From Acidobacteriota bacterium (lineage in GTDB: Bacteria; Acidobacteriota; Terriglobia; UBA7540), in NCBI GenBank assembly GCA_021838785.1, contig JAKCCV010000021.1:1-63342 (forward strand): a stretch of 63,342 bases of DNA, in the 5' to 3' direction. Position numbers and translations under genes: made by a program. Below are positions 9,019 through 16,954 of this stretch, one piece after another. Every line of letters starts with the position of its first letter. Position 1 is the first letter of the stretch. The notes beneath the pieces are model-generated. The model was given only the letters and a program-made list of their open reading frames with translations, made no database searches and was not told where the DNA came from.

Positions 9019-10308
9019 TTATTCCGACAGTCTGAAAAGTTTGCGAACGGTGGCCACCAAGGAGGCTTGTTCCGGTTGACCCACGCCGTTTTTCAGTTCA
9101 GTGATCGGGCCGTGAAGGATCTTGTTCAAAATGCCGCGAGAGAGCGCCTCCACGGCCTGACGCTGCTCCGCGGAAAGGCTCGCCAACCGGGCCTCGTACC
9201 GTTGCAGTTCGTTTTCCCGGATTTCCTCCAAGCGCCGCTCGAGCGCCACAATCGTTGGAACCACCTCGCGAGAGGCCATGCGCCGAAGGGTCTTGCGAAC
9301 CTCCTGCTGAATGATCTCTTCCGCCCAAACGGCCTCGCGTTCGCGCTGCTTTTTGTTGGTTTCGACCACCCGGCCCAAGTCGTCAATATCATAAACAAAG
9401 GCGTTCTCAATTTGATTGACGCTCGGCTCCACGTTCCGCGGCACCGCCATATCCACAAAGAACATGCGGCGGTTTTTCCGGGTGGCAAGCCATCGGCGAA
9501 CATCTTCCTCCCGAATTACATAATGCGGCGCGGCCGTGGAGACGATGACGATGTCGGCCTGGTGCGCCTGGCTGTAAAATTCGTCAAAGCGAATGGCCGT
9601 TCCTTGGAAAACGCGGGCCAGCTCCACGGCCCGCTCGTAGGTGCGATTGCTCACGAAAATGGCGCCGGCACCGCTGCGCAGCAGATGCCGCGCGGCGATC
9701 TCGCTCATCTTGCCGGCGCCCAGGACGAAGATCGTTTTACCCGCCAGGTCGCCAAAAATTTTCCTGGCCAACTCCACCGCCGCGTAGGAAACCGAGACGG
9801 CAGCCGCCCCGATGGAAGTCTCGTGTCGCACTCGTTTGCCGACTGTCAGCGCTTGGAGCACGATTTCGTGGAGCGGCCCGTTGAGTGCTCCCACCGACCG
9901 TGCCACCGTGTAAGCCTGCCGGACTTGGCCAAGAATCTGCGGCTCGCCGAGAATCATCGAGTCAAGGCTCGAGGCCACGCGAAACAAGTGCTGGATAACC
10001 TCCTCGTCGTGGCGGCGGTAGAAATGCCGCTCGTAAGGAGCCAAATCACACCGGTGATGCTCGGCCAGAAATTGCCGAATCGTGGGTTCCGGGTCCAAAC
10101 CGGGGGTCGCGCGCACGATGGTCTCGACGCGGTTGCAAGTGGAGAGGATCAGGGCCTCCTGGATGCCGTCGCGATGGGCCAGATCGGCCACGGCCTCCGC
10201 CAGCCGCGACTCGCTGATGTTCATCTGCTCCCGCACCTCTACCGGCGCCGTGCGGTGGCTGATACCGACCAACGTTAGGTTCATTGTCGAGCGCATGGCC
10301 GTCCGCAT
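9019..10308 (-). CDS. hemA: Glutamyl-tRNA reductase
   Basis: First committed enzyme of the C5 heme pathway, reducing glutamyl-tRNA to glutamate-1-semialdehyde. Seen are the N-terminal LVGISHRTAPVEVRE, the catalytic Cys in LSTCNRVE, the NADPH-binding FVLGAGKMSEIAARHL, and the C-terminal dimerisation helix region. I placed the start at ATG 10308, which has GAGAGA four bases upstream; ATG 10284 begins immediately before the conserved domain and is equally possible. It lies between ccsA and hemC in one leftward operon. Confidence 0.95.
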   Translation of the reverse strand: MRTAMRSTMNLTLVGISHRTAPVEVREQMNISESRLAEAVADLAHRDGIQEALILSTCNRVETIVRATPGLDPEPTIRQFLAEHHRCDLAPYERHFYRRHDEEVIQHLFRVASSLDSMILGEPQILGQVRQAYTVARSVGALNGPLHEIVLQALTVGKRVRHETSIGAAAVSVSYAAVELARKIFGDLAGKTIFVLGAGKMSEIAARHLLRSGAGAIFVSNRTYERAVELARVFQGTAIRFDEFYSQAHQADIVIVSTAAPHYVIREEDVRRWLATRKNRRMFFVDMAVPRNVEPSVNQIENAFVYDIDDLGRVVETNKKQREREAVWAEEIIQQEVRKTLRRMASREVVPTIVALERRLEEIRENELQRYEARLASLSAEQRQAVEALSRGILNKILHGPITELKNGVGQPEQASLVATVRKLFRLSE

Positions 10309-10353
10309 AAATTCTCTCAATTTAGGCTGCGCCTCGGTGTGACGCCCGTCACC

Positions 10354-11184
10354 TTAACGTGGGGGGCCAAGGTTCGGGAAATAACCGTGAAAACCGCTCA
10401 AAAAGCTGATGCCCACAAAGGTCACCATCATGACGGCAAATCCGACCAACGCTCCGTAAGCCGATTGCCGGCCCCGCAAGTGTCCGCTCAGACGCGCTGA
10501 GAGTAGGAAGAGATAAACGAGCCAGGTGATGAGCGCCGCCAGAATTTTGGGGTCAAGTTCCCACGGGCCCCGCCACATGCGGCTCGCGCCGATAAACCCG
10601 CTCAGAATCCCGACGGTCAACAACGTAAAACCCCACAGCAGTGAGCGGCGATAAAGCTCGTCGCAAACCTCCAGTGACGGCAGGCGGGAATAAACCGCTC
10701 GCGGCTTCTTCGATTTAAGTTCATTTTCTTGAATCAAATACATGACCGCCGCCACGGCGGTTAAAAAGAACGCTGTGTACCCCAGCAAAACGCAACCCAC
10801 GTGCACCATCAGCCAGCGGCCGCGAAAAGCGGGCGAAAGGAGGGTGCGTCCCGGCTCAAGCACGGCGATGACCGTGAGCAGAAAAGCCAAGGGCAACATG
10901 AAAATGCCGAACCAGTTGATTCGATAGCGGAGGTAGGCAAAGAAAAAGGCCAGCGTGATGAGAAAGGCGAAAAAGGACAGCGCGCTCCGCAAATCCGTGA
11001 CCGGGAAGTGGTGGGTTCGCGCGGCCAACCGGGCGATCCCGGCCGCATGGGCCAGTAACCCCAGCCCGATGATGGCCAGTGCCGCCCGCGAAAGTGACGC
11101 TCGGCCTCGGAGCGCCGGCGGAAACACCAGCGCGATGCCGAAACCATAAAAAATCACCGCGCCCCACAACAGTGCAACGTGCAT
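10354..11184 (-). CDS. Cytochrome c assembly / HemX-like membrane protein (CcsA family)
   Basis: About 276 residues with eight predicted hydrophobic helices and the CcsA/CcmC/HemX pattern. Conserved His residues lie near HHFPVTDLRSALSF and in MVHVGCVLLGYTAFFL, and the tryptophan-rich loop reads RMWRGPWELDPKIL. Family members handle heme for cytochrome c maturation or help control HemA levels. Being the first gene before hemA is the classic hemX position. The ATG at 11184 is used; a TTG at 11208 sits almost at the predicted transcription start. Confidence 0.85.
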   Translation of the reverse strand: MHVALLWGAVIFYGFGIALVFPPALRGRASLSRAALAIIGLGLLAHAAGIARLAARTHHFPVTDLRSALSFFAFLITLAFFFAYLRYRINWFGIFMLPLAFLLTVIAVLEPGRTLLSPAFRGRWLMVHVGCVLLGYTAFFLTAVAAVMYLIQENELKSKKPRAVYSRLPSLEVCDELYRRSLLWGFTLLTVGILSGFIGASRMWRGPWELDPKILAALITWLVYLFLLSARLSGHLRGRQSAYGALVGFAVMMVTFVGISFLSGFHGYFPNLGPPR

Positions 11185-11214
11185 AGAACCGGCCGGATAT
11201 TCGGCCAAGGCTTG

Positions 11215-11220
11215 ATTATA
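11215..11220 (-). promoter_or_regulatory. Candidate -10 box of the ccsA-hemACD operon
   Basis: Perfect TATAAT on the reverse strand, placing transcription start near 11208, about 24 bases before the ATG at 11184. I see no good -35 match at 16-18 bp, so an activator or extended contacts may be needed. Confidence 0.5.
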
Positions 11221-11339
11221 GCACCGCGCCGGTGTTCGACCCGTGGGGAGCGCGAAGGCCGTGCCGGGGCATGGCTCGGCCCATCGTCAGGAATCGGGCG
11301 ACAACTCCAATGGGCATACGAACGGAAGGCAAGCCTTGG

Positions 11340-13079
11340 CTATCCGGCGCATTCACCGCGCCCCAGCTTGAGCGAATAGCGCTGTTCGTCTCCCCAGTCC
11401 ACAAACAAATCGGCCGCTTCTTGCGTGGTGTCCGCGAAAGGACGAAGCGCGTCGGCCAGCGTGTCTTTCGTCGCGCGGAGCGCCCAATCGCCAAAAGCCT
11501 CGCCCGGCGCGCGTTCCTGGCGATAAAGCTCAATGACGGCACGCAGCGCCTGCGGGACCCGCTTGGCCGGAATGGGCAGAATCTGCCGCCCAAACCGCAC
11601 TCCGTCGGCTGAGACCCTGCCGCCGAGCATGACTTGGTAGTAAGGCGCCTGTTGCTCGCCCACCTTGCGCGCGTTCCCGTAAAGGCCGATGTCGGCAATG
11701 TGGTGCTGGCCGCAGGAGTTCGGGCAGCCGCTGATTTTGATCCGAATCTTTTTGATTTCCGGGTCCGTCTCACCCGCAAACTCGTCGGCTAAGACTTCCG
11801 CCAGCGTCAATGACCGCGTGATGCCCAAGTTGCACGTCGTCGAGCCGGGGCATCCTGTCACGTCGGCGATGGTGCGCGCGCCCGGCGCTGCCAACCCAAG
11901 CGCCTGAAGATCGCGGAAAATTTCCGGCGCGCGATACGCCGGCACCCAAGGAATCACCAAGTCTTGAGAGATGGCAATGCGCAGCGCCGGCAGCTTGTAT
12001 TTATCGAGCAAATTCGCCAACCCGCGAAATTGCGCCACCGAGATGTTGCCCGCCAGCAGCTTGACCCAAACAATCACATGGCCCGGCTGGCGCTGCGGTT
12101 GGAGGTTGTGCTCGGCCCAGCGATGAAATTCAGCCCCGTGGCCGTTGCCCTGTACGGAGGGCGGAGTGAGCGCTACGAGCGGTGCTGAGAGCGGATTCGT
12201 GCGCTCGGGCAACCGTGGCGGCGTCGTGACGGTGGCTCGTTTCTCCGCCACAAGCCGACGAAACTCCTCGATGCCTTTGTCACGCAGCACAAACTTCATG
12301 CGCGCCTTGTATTTATTTTTGCGGTTGCCGTGCTCGTTGAAGACCCGAAGAATCGCCTCCATGGTCGGAATCAATTCTTCCTCGGGCAGGAAGTCAGTGA
12401 GCGTGGCGGATTCGGTCGGCAAGCTGCCCAACCCCCCGCCCACCAGGACCTTAAAGCCGCGACGCCCCGTTCCGTTACTGCCCCGCACCTGAGCGATCAG
12501 CCCAATATCATGAATTCCCGCCACCGCGCAGTTTCCGTCATCCGGGCAACCGGAAAAAGCGATCTTGAACTTGCGCGGCAAATCATGGAACTCGGGGTGC
12601 CGCAAAAAGAAGCGCGTGGTCTCAAGCGCGTACGGCGTCACATCAAACACCTCGTTCCCGCAAACCCCCGCTAGCGCGCAGGAAGTGACGTTGCGGACGG
12701 TGTTCCCGCAAGCCTCCCGCGTTGTCAAGCCGACTTCGGCCAGTTGCCGCATAATCGCCGGGACATGGCTTAACTGAACAAAATGAAACTGGCAGTTCTC
12801 GCGGGTAGTCACATGGCCGCGGCCGGTTGCATAGGTTTCGGCAATCGCCGCCAACGTGCGGAGCTGCTGCGCACCGAGAATACCCGAAGGAATCTTCACG
12901 CGCACCATCTGGACTCCCGGCTGGCGTTGTCCGTAAATCCCATGCTTCAGCCGAAAAGGCCGGAACTGCTCTTCGGTAATCTCGCCGCGCTGGAGCTGCC
13001 CAACCCGCTCTTCAAAAATGCGGATCTCTTCCTGGATAGCCTCCGGCGCATGACGATCCTGAACTTCCGTGGCTAACAT
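11340..13079 (-). CDS. Ferredoxin-dependent sulfite/nitrite reductase
   Basis: A 579-residue siroheme and [4Fe-4S] reductase with both ferredoxin-like half domains. The cluster/siroheme ligands are in TGCPGSTTCNLG and SGCPNSCGQHH near residues 425-470, and YATGRGHVTTRENCQFHF and SGCPDDGNCAVAG are the matching N-half motifs. ATG 13079 has GGAGG five bases upstream. Sequence alone does not separate sulfite from nitrite as substrate, but the poly-cysteine leader peptide upstream favours assimilatory sulfite reduction. The neighbouring cobA-hemD supplies the siroheme precursor. Confidence 0.9.
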   Translation of the reverse strand: MLATEVQDRHAPEAIQEEIRIFEERVGQLQRGEITEEQFRPFRLKHGIYGQRQPGVQMVRVKIPSGILGAQQLRTLAAIAETYATGRGHVTTRENCQFHFVQLSHVPAIMRQLAEVGLTTREACGNTVRNVTSCALAGVCGNEVFDVTPYALETTRFFLRHPEFHDLPRKFKIAFSGCPDDGNCAVAGIHDIGLIAQVRGSNGTGRRGFKVLVGGGLGSLPTESATLTDFLPEEELIPTMEAILRVFNEHGNRKNKYKARMKFVLRDKGIEEFRRLVAEKRATVTTPPRLPERTNPLSAPLVALTPPSVQGNGHGAEFHRWAEHNLQPQRQPGHVIVWVKLLAGNISVAQFRGLANLLDKYKLPALRIAISQDLVIPWVPAYRAPEIFRDLQALGLAAPGARTIADVTGCPGSTTCNLGITRSLTLAEVLADEFAGETDPEIKKIRIKISGCPNSCGQHHIADIGLYGNARKVGEQQAPYYQVMLGGRVSADGVRFGRQILPIPAKRVPQALRAVIELYRQERAPGEAFGDWALRATKDTLADALRPFADTTQEAADLFVDWGDEQRYSLKLGRGECAG

Positions 13080-13090
13080 CCAAACCTCCA

Positions 13091-13132
13091 AAATAAAAAA
13101 CCCACCTTCAGGATTGCTATCCGAAGGTGGGT
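13091..13132 (-). terminator. Intrinsic terminator/attenuator directly before the sulfite reductase gene
   Basis: On the reverse strand CCCACCTTC (13131-13123) pairs with GAAGGTGGG (13109-13101), with a further inner GGAT/ATCC pairing and an AGCA loop, followed by TTTTTTATTT. The U-run ends only a few bases before the GGAGG of the reductase gene. A terminator between promoter and gene is only useful if conditional. Confidence 0.9.
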
Positions 13133-13176
13133 GTTTGATGACCTTAGAAGAACTAGCTTAATTTAGCGTGGCGCCA

Positions 13177-13260
13177 TCATCTCTCACACCCCCGGATAGG
13201 CGGACAACAACACCCCATAGCTTTTGCCCATCCAGGTTGGAGAGAATGTGCCATGACCAT
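13177..13260 (-). CDS. Poly-cysteine leader peptide of the sulfite reductase gene
   Basis: A 27-codon ORF on the reverse strand, ATG at 13260 and TGA at 13179-13177. Its core is AMGCCCPPIRGCER, with three consecutive TGT Cys codons (13212-13204) and a fourth at 13188-13186. The predicted transcription start is about four bases before the ATG, so it would be translated from an almost leaderless mRNA. It ends 45 bases before the terminator hairpin. The layout is that of an amino-acid attenuator: stalling at Cys codons when Cys-tRNA is scarce would free GGGTGT (13191-13186) to pair with ACACCC (13134-13129) and break the terminator's 5' arm. The coding assignment is read directly; the mechanism is inferred. 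Confidence 0.75.
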   Translation of the reverse strand: MVMAHSLQPGWAKAMGCCCPPIRGCER

Positions 13261-13270
13261 TAACACTTGA

Positions 13271-13299
13271 ATTATAGGCCAGGATCCTACAAAAAGCAA
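13271..13299 (-). promoter_or_regulatory. Promoter of the leader peptide / sulfite reductase transcript
   Basis: Reverse strand: -35 TTGCTT (13299-13294), 17-bp spacer, perfect -10 TATAAT (13276-13271). Transcription would start near 13264, about four bases before the leader-peptide ATG at 13260. Confidence 0.7.
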
Positions 13300-13394
13300 G
13301 CACTATTATCAAACCCTCGCCCGGCATCTCTTGTCCTCGGCATCTTTACGCCGCGGCTAGCGCCGGGGTCAGCGTCATAGCGCGCGCGATTCCG

Positions 13395-13706
13395 CTAGCG
13401 CGCCAATTCCGCGCGGGCGGGTGGATTCACCGTGATGCCCAGCTTCCGCAACTCGTCGAAATAGTATTTGCGGAACAGGATGTCCCACTCGCCCCCTCCT
13501 TCCGGAATGGTTCGTTTCTGCGAGAGGATGCGTTGCCGGACGGTCTGCTCGATTTTCTCTTCATCCTGCAGGAGAGCGGTGAGAATCTTGAAGATCTCTT
13601 GTCGGATGACGTTCGGCTCGTCAAACACCTCGATTTCATCCAACCCTTCAATGGCCGCCAGCAATCGGTGGGAGAGCTGAATCAGTTTCTCGTGGCTCAG
13701 TTTCAT
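13395..13706 (-). CDS. DUF507 family protein
   Basis: A 103-residue, mostly helical, charged protein beginning MKLSHEKLIQLSHRLLAAIE, typical of DUF507. It contains the recurring elements IRQEIFKILTALLQDEEKIE and a C-terminal FRKYYFDELRKLGI. Function is unknown. It follows a second DUF507 gene on the same strand after 14 bp; paired copies are the usual arrangement for this family. Confidence 0.85.
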   Translation of the reverse strand: MKLSHEKLIQLSHRLLAAIEGLDEIEVFDEPNVIRQEIFKILTALLQDEEKIEQTVRQRILSQKRTIPEGGGEWDILFRKYYFDELRKLGITVNPPARAELAR

Positions 13707-13720
13707 AATGGCGGGTCGCC

Positions 13721-13999
13721 CTAAAGGATGACTTTTCGGTCGCGCACTAGTTGCCGCTTCACAGCCTTGAAGGCTTCTTCGTAAGTGGCGCCGAGTTGCT
13801 TCATTTGCTCGCCATGCTGCTCCAAAATTTTGCGCACCTCGTCGTTCAGGCGGTCCTCGACGCTCAATTCATCGAGCATCACTTGCGTCACCACCTCATG
13901 CACATAATCCGGCTGCTCGTATTGAACCAGCCCCTCGGCGCTCAGCCGCTTCATCACTTCACGGGCCATGTAGCCGACATATTCTCGTGGCAAAACCAT
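13721..13999 (-). CDS. DUF507 family protein (second copy)
   Basis: A 92-residue relative of the downstream DUF507 protein, starting MVLPREYVGYMAREVMKRL and ending KAVKRQLVRDRKVIL. I use ATG 13999 because the longer frame upstream runs into the region of tRNA-Val and is not conserved-looking. It is probably co-transcribed with the following copy, and the proteins may pair with each other (inference). Confidence 0.85.
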   Translation of the reverse strand: MVLPREYVGYMAREVMKRLSAEGLVQYEQPDYVHEVVTQVMLDELSVEDRLNDEVRKILEQHGEQMKQLGATYEEAFKAVKRQLVRDRKVIL

Positions 14000-14110
14000 G
14001 CTGGCTAGCGGGACGGAAATTGCACTGCGGTTGACGCCCCTCCATTGCCAGTGTATATTTTCAGAGTCGGCAGTGTCAACAAGTGCTTGGCGGCGCCGAC
14101 CACGCGGCAC

Positions 14111-14187
14111 GGGCGGTTAGCTCAGCCGGTCAGAGCGTCTGCCTTACAAGCAGAAGGTCATCCGTTCGAGCCGGATACCGCCCACCA
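14111..14187 (+). tRNA. tRNA-Val (anticodon TAC)
   Basis: Complete cloverleaf: acceptor GGGCGGT/ACCGCCC, anticodon stem TCTGC/GCAGA with loop CTTACAA (TAC), T arm with GTTCGAGCC, and encoded CCA. It lies 133 bp before tRNA-Asp. Confidence 0.96.
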
Positions 14188-14320
14188 TCAAAATCAAGGG
14201 TGGTATCTCGACGTGAGATTTCCAATGCCGGACGCGGCGGCTGAATTTCCCGCCGCGTCGGCGGGTGGCCGCTTCGGCGCCTGGCGAGATGGTCAGCCCT
14301 TCGCACGACCATCCCATTCC

Positions 14321-14397
14321 GGGGACGTAGTTCAGCTGGTTAGAACGCATGCCTGTCACGCATGAGGCCGCGGGTTCGAGTCCCGTCGTCCCCGCCA
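14321..14397 (+). tRNA. tRNA-Asp (anticodon GTC), integration target
   Basis: Complete cloverleaf with acceptor GGGGACG/CGTCCCC, loop CTGTCAC (GTC), T arm GGTTCGAGTCC and encoded CCA. Its 3' part from 14353 is repeated at 19388-19436, marking it as the attachment site of the 5-kb element that follows. Confidence 0.97.
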
Positions 14398-14401
14398 GCT
14401 T
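14353..14401 (+). repeat. Attachment-site repeat, tRNA side (att left)
   Basis: A 49-bp direct repeat, identical to 19388-19436, running from the tRNA-Asp anticodon loop through the CCA into AGCTT. Integration regenerates the intact tRNA here. Confidence 0.95.
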
Positions 14402-14414
14402 AAAACCCCACACG

Positions 14415-15722
14415 TCATTGAATTACCCTCGAAACGGGCTTCGGCTCTACTCCCAACTTGGGAGCAATTGGGAGCAAAACTTCCGCCGTCTTATTGGCAA
14501 TTTTCTTCTGCGCCTCCGGCATCGGCTGAGTATAGACGCCCAAGGTCAGCCTTGAATCCGTGTGCCCTAACTGACTCTGAAGCGCCTTGATACTCTCCCC
14601 TGTCGGCTCCGCCCACGTGGAGTAGGTATAGCGGAAAACGTGCCAACCCACATGCGGCAAGCCCGCGCGTTCACAGGCCGGATTAAGAACCCGCTTCAGT
14701 ACGTTGCTTTGCTGAAGAGGTTTCCCATTCTCGCCCGCAAACACGAAATCGTCAGGCTGGAACTGCTGAGGCCGCAAAGCCCGAAGCGCGTCCATCACAA
14801 TCTGGGAGACGAACACTTTCCGCCGAGAGGCCCGCGTCTTAACCGGTACTGCGCGCCCCTCGAAGTTCGACTCCAAAACCAGAATGGAACTATCCTCGAA
14901 GCTCACAGCCTTCCACCTCAGCCCGAAAATTTCACCACGCCGAAGACCGCTGAGCAACGCCAGCAAAACCATCGTGTGCACCGGCTCAGAAAGTTCCGAG
15001 AGCAAACGTCGCGCCTCTTCCGGCCTCAGCGTGCGCCGCCCTCGGACATCTTCAAGCGCCGGAATTCTCGCCCCTTGTGCGGGATTCTTTTCTATGTACC
15101 CCCAACGAATCGCGTCGCCGAAAATCTTCAACAACCGATTCCTTAGAGAGAGCACTGTACGGGGAGCTAGAGACTTTGACTTTTGCGAAAGGAACATCTG
15201 GACTTCCATCGGCGTAATCTCTGGCACCTGTTTCGTCCCGAAAAAGGGGAGCAAATGAACCCGAACCAGCATCCGGTAATTGCGTTCCGTCGAAAGCCGC
15301 AAAGTCGGATAGATATTCGGTTCCCAGCGCTCTAAAACGAACTTCTCAAAAGAAATCGCCATCTCCGGCTTGCGCGTTCCCTGATTAATGGCCGCCAGCC
15401 GCTCCGCCAGCCTGCGCAAAGCCTCGCGCTTGCCAACCTCACGGCACAGCCCCAAAACCACGGAACGCTCGCGCCGCTTTCTCTGACCATCCTCCGTAAG
15501 GAAATCCTCGCGGAAGCGGCCTACCCAAACCGGACGGCGCTTTCCTCGCTTAAACAACCAACCTCCTTGCCATCTTGGTCGAGCCACAAAGTCTCCTTTC
15601 TCTGTGGCCCGCCTTGCGCCGCTCACAATATCACAAGACATCGCCTTTCCCAAACCGCTTCCCAAATTGCCAATTTCTGCGGCCTGGGATGCCCTAGCAC
15701 GCGACATTGTGAGCGAACCCAT
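14415..15722 (-). CDS. Tyrosine site-specific integrase
   Basis: A 435-residue phage-type integrase. Residues about 120-210 are a core-binding SAM-like domain (FVLERWEPNIYPTLRLSTERN) and residues about 230-420 the catalytic domain. Arg I is in LLSGLRRGEIFGLRW, box II in WHVFRYTYSTW, then LGHTDSRLTLGVYTQ with the nucleophilic Tyr. All catalytic positions are present, so it should be active. ATG 15722 starts three bases after the stop of the rep gene, with GGGGAG upstream, so it is translationally linked to rep. An unusually long N-terminus (about 60 residues) precedes the arm-binding region. Its 3' end contains the left copy of the arm-like repeat. Confidence 0.93.
   Translation of the reverse strand: MGSLTMSRARASQAAEIGNLGSGLGKAMSCDIVSGARRATEKGDFVARPRWQGGWLFKRGKRRPVWVGRFREDFLTEDGQRKRRERSVVLGLCREVGKREALRRLAERLAAINQGTRKPEMAISFEKFVLERWEPNIYPTLRLSTERNYRMLVRVHLLPFFGTKQVPEITPMEVQMFLSQKSKSLAPRTVLSLRNRLLKIFGDAIRWGYIEKNPAQGARIPALEDVRGRRTLRPEEARRLLSELSEPVHTMVLLALLSGLRRGEIFGLRWKAVSFEDSSILVLESNFEGRAVPVKTRASRRKVFVSQIVMDALRALRPQQFQPDDFVFAGENGKPLQQSNVLKRVLNPACERAGLPHVGWHVFRYTYSTWAEPTGESIKALQSQLGHTDSRLTLGVYTQPMPEAQKKIANKTAEVLLPIAPKLGVEPKPVSRVIQ
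14456..14479 (+). repeat. Integrase arm-type repeat, left
   Basis: Two tandem copies of TTGGGAGCAA-type sequence lying inside the 3' end of the integrase gene, about 55 bp from the att core. The same double motif in the same orientation occurs at 19281-19305 near the other end, so these are likely integrase arm-binding sites. Confidence 0.6.
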
Positions 15723-15724
15723 AC

Positions 15725-16303
15725 CTACCTACTCCCCAACCGGAAGAAATCGCCTGGAAGGCTTGCGGATGGCACCACCTCACATCCTTGCGTTGCTTTG
15801 AGCTCCGTGGCACCTACCAACCGGAAGCTATCGCCGAATCGAGCAATCCTGTGAGCCTCAAGACCACCCCCAAAGTGAAATTCTCCGAGTTCCTTCGCCG
15901 AATACTTCGCCGCGTAGAACGACGCCGCGCGCGCCCTCTCGCAAGGCTCAATCCGGCTCCGGCCAAATCGCCTGTATGCCTCTTTCCACCAAAACCCCCT
16001 ATTCAGAAACCGAACGTCCGCCACCAAGATATGGCAATGAAACCGCCCACCAAGCGCCCCTAATTCCTCGGCAATCAGATAAGCGAAGTTCAAGCCCGCT
16101 TCCCTTCTGACCAAATCGAGCCAAGCCTTGACTTCCGCTACGGCACGCGCTGAATCAGTCACCTCATTGCGAAAGGTTATCGTGCAAAACCAGTCCCACG
16201 CCGCAAGGCTTACAATGAACTCCCCATAAGCCTCCGGCAAAGCACTCCGCTCTCGCCTCCTTCTCGCCCACCGCTCCTGCAACCTTCCGTGGTCTCTCAG
16301 CAC
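15725..16303 (-). CDS. HUH-endonuclease replication initiator (Rep)
   Basis: About 192 residues carrying the three motifs of rolling-circle initiators: motif I WFCTITFRNE, motif II GGRFHCHILVAD (the HUH metal-binding His pair), and motif III FYAAKYSAKE with the catalytic Tyr. Motif III resembles the YxxKYxxK form of Microviridae and inovirus-like Reps. GTG 16303 is chosen because GGAGG lies eight bases upstream; a TTG at 16327 would add eight residues. The protein would nick a double-strand origin, and a repeat/hairpin cluster lies immediately upstream at 16356-16393. Rep and integrase form one operon. Confidence 0.85.
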   Translation of the reverse strand: MLRDHGRLQERWARRRRERSALPEAYGEFIVSLAAWDWFCTITFRNEVTDSARAVAEVKAWLDLVRREAGLNFAYLIAEELGALGGRFHCHILVADVRFLNRGFWWKEAYRRFGRSRIEPCERARAASFYAAKYSAKELGEFHFGGGLEAHRIARFGDSFRLVGATELKATQGCEVVPSASLPGDFFRLGSR

Positions 16304-16355
16304 CAACTGACCTCCACTCCAGCCCAACTAGACACACTCGTGGCGACAAGGATGG

Positions 16356-16393
16356 TCTGTATCCTGTATCTGTATCCTGTATAACCAGGATAC
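16356..16393. repeat. Iteron plus hairpin, candidate replication origin or operator
   Basis: Two tandem 13-bp copies of TCTGTATCCTGTA (16356-16381). The GTATCCTG of the second copy pairs with CAGGATAC (16386-16393) across a six-base loop. It lies about 50 bp upstream of the rep start. HUH initiators commonly bind iterons and nick in an adjacent hairpin, so this is the best double-strand-origin candidate in the element. Confidence 0.55.
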
Positions 16394-16488
16394 TGACCAC
16401 CGGCTGGTTGCTCTGCGCCCGTTCCTACAGAGTTCCCAGTCCTGCCGCTTTTTTATCCGGCTCCGGCGCGTTCGGGCCAGGCTTCACT

Positions 16489-16571
16489 TTCGGGCTAGGC
16501 GCGCCGTATGCCGTCACGGGTCGTCAAGCGGTGAGACGTTGCCCGCACTGTGGCCCTGCCTAGCCCGAAAC
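16489..16571. repeat. 13-bp inverted repeat spanning 83 bp downstream of the SpoVG-like gene
   Basis: TTTCGGGCTAGGC (16489-16501) and its exact complement GCCTAGCCCGAAA (16559-16571) flank 57 bp. It abuts the stop of the SpoVG-like gene. It could be a single-strand origin, a packaging-type hairpin or a terminator; there is no U-run. Confidence 0.5.
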
Positions 16572-16572
16572 C

Positions 16573-16908
16573 TTAGAAGGGAACCGATTCCTTTTGCCTC
16601 TCCTCTTCGTACCGCTCCAGCACTGCCGCGCAAATGCGGCGCTTCAGCTCGCCGTCAGCCTCAACGACCGGATACCACCGGCTCCCGCTCGGCTTCTGCG
16701 GAAAGCCAACCCATGCCGGCCCCTTGCTGTTGGCCGGCAAAACGGAAAGGCCATAGACCGTCAGCGACCCTTCGGCGCCGAGGGACACTTCCACGTCGGC
16801 GTAAGCGGCCACCTTCCCCTCGCCATTCGTGGGACGGTAATCACTCACCCGCACTGCGCAATTTGACTTGACTTCAGGTTGGGCGTTTTGTAGAGTAGTT
16901 TTCGACAT
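16573..16908 (-). CDS. SpoVG-like protein
   Basis: A 111-residue protein. Residues about 17-105 resemble the SpoVG fold family: VRVSDYRPTNGEGKVAAYAD, a central LTVYGLSVL, then WVGFPQKPSGSRWYPVVEAD and a final helix LKRRICAAVLERYEEE. SpoVG proteins bind nucleic acids. ATG 16908 has AGGAAA a few bases upstream. Within this ssDNA-type element, a role in binding or regulating element nucleic acid is plausible but unproven. Confidence 0.65.
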   Translation of the reverse strand: MSKTTLQNAQPEVKSNCAVRVSDYRPTNGEGKVAAYADVEVSLGAEGSLTVYGLSVLPANSKGPAWVGFPQKPSGSRWYPVVEADGELKRRICAAVLERYEEERQKESVPF

Positions 16909-16954
16909 AAGTTTCCTTTCTGGGCCACGCCGGTAAGCGTGGCCCTTTGGTTTT

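Noticed and set aside
8968-10278. 436-codon forward open frame
   Set aside because: Exact antisense of hemA and lacks any domain; high GC keeps the opposite strand open.
13133-13270. SAM riboswitch upstream of sulfite reductase
   Set aside because: None of the conserved SAM-I core elements are present, whereas a Cys-codon-rich ORF and terminator explain the leader.
16356-16381. CRISPR array
   Set aside because: Only two 13-bp tandem copies without spacers; no cas genes in the window.
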